Assembly: GCA_902786815.1 (NCBI GenBank)
Contig: CADADV010000007.1
Location: forward strand, 16,745-80,744
Reading direction: 5' to 3'
From: an uncultured Eubacteriales bacterium
Lineage (GTDB): Bacteria > Bacillota > Clostridia > Peptostreptococcales > Anaerovoracaceae
DNA: 64,000 nt
Every line of letters starts with the position of its first letter. Position 1 is the stretch's first letter. This document shows positions 60,472-64,000 of this stretch, piece by piece. Under the pieces are notes generated by a model. It was not told where the DNA came from and searched no databases. It saw only the letters and a list, made by a program, of their open reading frames with translations. The translations under genes were made by a program, and so were the position numbers.

Positions 60472-62183
60472 ACATTACGATCAACGGAAGAAAAACTTCA
60501 GTGCAGCAAGGAACCACGATCCTGAACGCTGCGAAATCCGTCGGTGTGGAGATCCCCCACATCTGCTACTGGGAAGGTCTCAACGACATCGGCGCCTGCC
60601 GCATCTGTGTTGTAGAACTCGAAGGAAAGGACAAGCTCGTTTCCTCATGTAATACAGAAGTCGAAGAAGGCATGGTCATCTACACCAACAGCCCGCGCGT
60701 CAGACAGGCGAGAAAGATCAACATCCAGCTTGTGCTGGCAGAGCATGACTGCAAATGCGCATCCTGCCCGAGAAGCGGCAACTGCGCGCTGCAGAGCATC
60801 GCCAGAGACCTGGGCGTGGTCGGCACCTCCTACGTGGAGAACGCCGACGACTACCGCTGGGACGACTCCTTCCCACTCATCCGGAATGCCGCCAAGTGCG
60901 TGACCTGCCTGCGCTGCGTACAGGTCTGCGACAAGATCCAGAACATGAACGTATGGGAAAAACTCGGGTCCTCCTTCAGGACTACAGTCGGCGTGACTGA
61001 CGGCGTGCCGATCCGGAACGCCAACTGCAGCCTTTGCGGTCAGTGCATCACCCACTGCCCGGTCGGCGCGCTCAGCGAAAGAAACGATACGGACAAAGTC
61101 CTCGACGCGCTGGCAGATCCGGAGACCATCACCATGGTCCAGTTCGCGCCGGCCGTCCGCGTCGCATGGGGCGAGAAGATCGGCATGAACCGCGTGGAGC
61201 AGACAACGGGCAAACTGGTTGCCGCTCTGAAGCAGATCGGCTTCGACTACGTCTTCGATACTGTCTACACTGCGGACATGACCATCATGGAGGAAGGCAG
61301 CGAACTGATCGACCGCATCGGACATAAGGACGATCACCCGTGGCCGATGTTCACCTCCTGCTGTCCGGGCTGGCTGCGGTTCGTGCAGCTCGAATATCCG
61401 GAACTCATTCCGAATCTTTCGACTGCAAAATCACCCCAGCAGATGTTCGGCGCCATCGCTAAGACATACATGGCCGAAAAACTCGGCGTGGATCCCGCGA
61501 AGATCTGCTGTGTATCCATCATGCCTTGTACAGCCAAGAAGTACGAGTGTGATGAGCACACTCTCCGCGATTCCGGATTCAAGGACGTGGATGTTGTCCT
61601 GACGACCCGCGAACTGGATAATCTGATTTCCATGGACGGCATCAAAGCAGCCCAGCTTCCGGAAGCGCCATTTGACGATTTCTTCGGCGAAGGAACCGGC
61701 GCGGGCGTCATCTTCGGCGCCACCGGCGGCGTTATGGAAGCGGCTCTGCGTTCCGCGTATTTCCTGATCACCGGAGAGAATCCTCCGGTCGACGCGTTCC
61801 AGAATGTCCGCGGCATGGACGGCTGGAAAGAAGCCACCTTCACAGTCGCAGGAATCAAACTGCGCGTGGCCATTGCCAACGGACTGGGCAACACTCGCAA
61901 ACTGATCGAAGCGATCAAAGCCGGTGAGGCCAGCTACGACTTCGTCGAGATCATGGCCTGCCCGGGCGGATGCTCCGGCGGCGGCGGACAGCCGATCCAT
62001 GACGGAACCGAAATGGCACAGCTCCGCGGAAGCGAGCTCTACAATATTGACAATACGTTGGACATCCGGTTCTCACATGAGAACCCGACCGTCGCCATGA
62101 GTTATGAAGAGTACTTCGGCGCGCCGAATTCAGAAAAGGCGCACCACCTGCTCCACACAGACGTATCACAGTGGAGGCTCTAA
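60465..62183 (+). CDS. hydA: [FeFe] hydrogenase catalytic subunit
   Basis: The 572 residues contain a 2Fe-2S ferredoxin domain (ICYWEGLNDIGACRICVVE), a His-Cys3 cluster (HDCKCASCPRSGNC) and a 2x[4Fe-4S] domain (CVTCLRCVQVC, CSLCGQCITHCP). The H-cluster domain follows with TSCCPGW, MPCTAKKYE and EIMACPGGCSGGGGQP. All ligands of an active enzyme are present. It reversibly makes H2. The short flavin partner upstream and the maturase downstream form one operon. GGAGGGAGG precedes the start. Confidence 0.95.
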   Translation: MVNITINGRKTSVQQGTTILNAAKSVGVEIPHICYWEGLNDIGACRICVVELEGKDKLVSSCNTEVEEGMVIYTNSPRVRQARKINIQLVLAEHDCKCASCPRSGNCALQSIARDLGVVGTSYVENADDYRWDDSFPLIRNAAKCVTCLRCVQVCDKIQNMNVWEKLGSSFRTTVGVTDGVPIRNANCSLCGQCITHCPVGALSERNDTDKVLDALADPETITMVQFAPAVRVAWGEKIGMNRVEQTTGKLVAALKQIGFDYVFDTVYTADMTIMEEGSELIDRIGHKDDHPWPMFTSCCPGWLRFVQLEYPELIPNLSTAKSPQQMFGAIAKTYMAEKLGVDPAKICCVSIMPCTAKKYECDEHTLRDSGFKDVDVVLTTRELDNLISMDGIKAAQLPEAPFDDFFGEGTGAGVIFGATGGVMEAALRSAYFLITGENPPVDAFQNVRGMDGWKEATFTVAGIKLRVAIANGLGNTRKLIEAIKAGEASYDFVEIMACPGGCSGGGGQPIHDGTEMAQLRGSELYNIDNTLDIRFSHENPTVAMSYEEYFGAPNSEKAHHLLHTDVSQWRL

Positions 62184-63622
62184 TGGCTGAATACAACAGC
62201 ACATCGAAAAAAGCAGAAGAATTCATCAACGACGAAAAGATCAAAGCCACGCTTGCTTTTGCGGAGGCTCACAAGGATGACCTGGAACTGATGCAGGTCA
62301 TCCTTGATAAAGGCAGGGAGTACAAGGGCCTCTCGTACGCAGAGGCCGCGACCCTGCTCGAATGCGAAGACCCGGATATCATCCGGCAGATCTTCGACCT
62401 GGGCAAAGAGATCAAGGAGCATTTCTACGGCAACCGCATCGTTATGTTCGCGCCACTCTATCTCTCCAACTACTGCGTGAACGGCTGTGTCTACTGTCCT
62501 TACCACGGACAGAACAAAACCATCCCGCGCAAGAAGCTGACCCAGGAAGAGATCCGCGAAGAGGTCATCGCTCTGCAGGATATGGGACACAAGCGGCTCG
62601 CCATCGAAGCCGGTGAGCACCCTCGCGAAAATCCCATCGAGTACATCCTGGAGAGCATCAAGACCATCTACAGCATCAAGCACAAGAACGGCGCGATCCG
62701 CAGGGTCAATGTCAACATCGCAGCGACCACAGTGGAGAATTACAAGAAGCTCAAGGATGCCGGCATCGGCACCTACATCCTGTTCCAGGAAACCTACAAC
62801 AAGGAGGCTTACGAACAGCTCCATCCGACCGGTCCGAAGAGCGACTACGCCTACCACACAGAGGCGATGGACCGTGCCATGCAGGCCGGCATCGATGATG
62901 TCGGCTGCGGCGTACTCTACGGGCTCAACAATTACAAATACGACTTCGTCGGCATGCTGATGCACGCCCATCACCTGGAGAAGACCTACGGCTGCGGGCC
63001 GCACACCATCAGCGTGCCCCGCGTACGTCCTGCTGACGATATCGATCCGGACACCTTTGATAACGGTGTGCCTGACGATATCTTCAAACGCATCGTCGCC
63101 GTGCTCCGCATCGCAGTTCCGTATACGGGCATGATCATGTCCACCCGGGAAAGCGCAAAGACCAGACGCGAATGTCTGGAGATCGGCATCACCCAGATCA
63201 GCGGCGGCAGCCGGACCAGCGTCGGCGGTTACGGAGATGAACTGGACGAACAGGGCGGATTCGAATCCGAAGGCACTGCGCAGTTCGATGTAGAAGACCG
63301 TCGCACCCTCGCCGAGGTCGTCGACTGGCTCATCGATCTTGGCTACGTGCCGAGTTTCTGCACCGCCTGCTACCGGGAAGGTCGCACCGGCGACCGCTTC
63401 ATGAGCCTGCTCAAGTCGGGCCAGATCGCCAACTGCTGCCAGCCTAACGCCATGATGACACTCAAGGAGTTCCTCATGGACTACGCAGGCGAGGAGACCC
63501 GCGCCAAAGGCGACGCCCTGATCGAGGAGAAACTGTCACTGATCCCCAACGAGAAGGTTCGCGAGATCTGCCGGCAGCGCCTCGCAGCGATCGAAGCCGG
63601 CGAACGGGACTTCCGGTTCTAA
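62183..63622 (+). CDS. hydG: [FeFe] hydrogenase maturase HydG
   Basis: The 479-residue radical-SAM tyrosine lyase has the CxxxCxxC motif in CVNGCVYCPY and a C-terminal second cluster (CTACYREGRTGDRFMSL, then NCC). It makes the CO and CN ligands of the H-cluster. It starts in a TAATG overlap with hydA. HydE and HydF are not in the window and must lie elsewhere. Confidence 0.95.
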   Translation: MAEYNSTSKKAEEFINDEKIKATLAFAEAHKDDLELMQVILDKGREYKGLSYAEAATLLECEDPDIIRQIFDLGKEIKEHFYGNRIVMFAPLYLSNYCVNGCVYCPYHGQNKTIPRKKLTQEEIREEVIALQDMGHKRLAIEAGEHPRENPIEYILESIKTIYSIKHKNGAIRRVNVNIAATTVENYKKLKDAGIGTYILFQETYNKEAYEQLHPTGPKSDYAYHTEAMDRAMQAGIDDVGCGVLYGLNNYKYDFVGMLMHAHHLEKTYGCGPHTISVPRVRPADDIDPDTFDNGVPDDIFKRIVAVLRIAVPYTGMIMSTRESAKTRRECLEIGITQISGGSRTSVGGYGDELDEQGGFESEGTAQFDVEDRRTLAEVVDWLIDLGYVPSFCTACYREGRTGDRFMSLLKSGQIANCCQPNAMMTLKEFLMDYAGEETRAKGDALIEEKLSLIPNEKVREICRQRLAAIEAGERDFRF

Positions 63623-63627
63623 GATAA

Positions 63628-64000
63628 TCACACCAGTTGCTCGAGTAGTTTGTATAGTTGTTCAGGCTGGAAGGGTTTGGCGATGTGGGCGTTCATGCCG
63701 ATGTCGAGGCATGTGCGGACGTCTTCTTCGTAAGCGTTGGCGCTCATCGCGATGATGGGAATGTTCCGGCAGTAGTCGCCCGGGAGGCTGCGGATCGCTT
63801 CGGTGGCCTCGTAACCGTTCATGACGGGCATCTGGATGTCCATGAGAACGGCGTCGTAATATCCTTCGCCCTTTGCGCGGATCTGATCGAATCCGACTTG
63901 CCCGTTCTCCGCGCGGTCGACTTCGGCGCCCTTCTGGGCGAGGACCATCTTGGCGATTTCAGCATTGATGTCGTTGTCTTCTACCAGCAGGATCTTCATA
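63628..64000 (-). CDS. Receiver domain, partial (probably hybrid kinase C-terminus)
   Basis: The 123 visible residues are a complete receiver domain: acidic residues in VEDNDINAE, phospho-Asp in AVLMDIQMPVMNG and Lys in AHIAKPF. The first Met lies at the window edge, so it could be a stand-alone regulator or, more likely, the tail of a hybrid kinase continuing to the right. It is closely similar to the receiver of the permease-kinase fusion (same DxQMPVMxGY motif). Converges on hydG with five bases between. Confidence 0.8.
   Translation of the reverse strand, partial: MKILLVEDNDINAEIAKMVLAQKGAEVDRAENGQVGFDQIRAKGEGYYDAVLMDIQMPVMNGYEATEAIRSLPGDYCRNIPIIAMSANAYEEDVRTCLDIGMNAHIAKPFQPEQLYKLLEQLV

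Overview
The window reads as a moderately GC-rich, strictly anaerobic member of the Clostridia. The signs are a monomeric [FeFe] hydrogenase with its HydG maturase and a Rex-like box, a clostridial-type Rrf2/cysteine-methionine island, queuosine salvage (QueF plus a precursor transporter), FN3/Ig-like surface proteins and Shine-Dalgarno-led genes mixed with possible leaderless ones. Family XIII/Anaerovoracaceae-like organisms are my best guess, at low confidence, because no rRNA gene is present.

Layout. 1-9.4 kb is accessory DNA: an IS21-like end, three copies of a short repeat followed by hairpins, a compact structured RNA candidate, a BrnT/BrnA toxin-antitoxin pair, a Bce-type peptide-sensing two-component system with its ABC transporter, a Doc/Phd pair, an ATP-grasp/esterase pair and a beheaded AraC regulator. 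9.4-18.9 kb holds ogt, a large transglutaminase-like surface protein, a spermidine-synthase-like membrane enzyme with an apparent internal deletion, a C39-like protease, a LysR/EamA divergent pair and several hypotheticals. 19-30.6 kb is metabolic: cysK, metY and a divergent Rrf2 regulator, a Ca2+/H+ antiporter, guaB, idi, a DJ-1 protein, a His-rich CsoR-like regulator, two secreted proteins (FN3/Ig-like and DUF4015 glycosidase-like) and ferritin.

30.8-44.7 kb is a signalling and surface-appendage block. An amino-acid-permease/histidine-kinase/receiver fusion faces an HPt protein. A long minus-strand run then encodes a transglutaminase-like lipoprotein, PilC, four pilin-like single-span proteins, PilT, a SARP/BTAD-like regulator with a decayed GGDEF domain, two diguanylate cyclases, a REC-GGDEF-EAL protein and the HPt. 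Three promoters in this block share the same geometry: paired direct repeats at a 12-base period ending 7 bases before the -10. This suggests one activator, plausibly the SARP-like protein, ties pilus and c-di-GMP genes together.

44.8-58.3 kb carries an acyltransferase and a lipoprotein hydrolase, hypB, ilvE, a zincin, proBA, queF and its transporter, and two HTH-Uma2 paralogues around a charged helical repeat protein. Between 50.2 and 51.15 kb lies the most unusual element. A minus-strand unit has an apparent promoter, an rRNA-spacer-like leader, eleven tandem copies of a covarying short stem-loop and an intrinsic terminator, and no credible protein. 58.5-63.6 kb is the hydrogenase operon (NuoF/GltD-like fusion, hydA, hydG). 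A receiver domain runs off the right edge.
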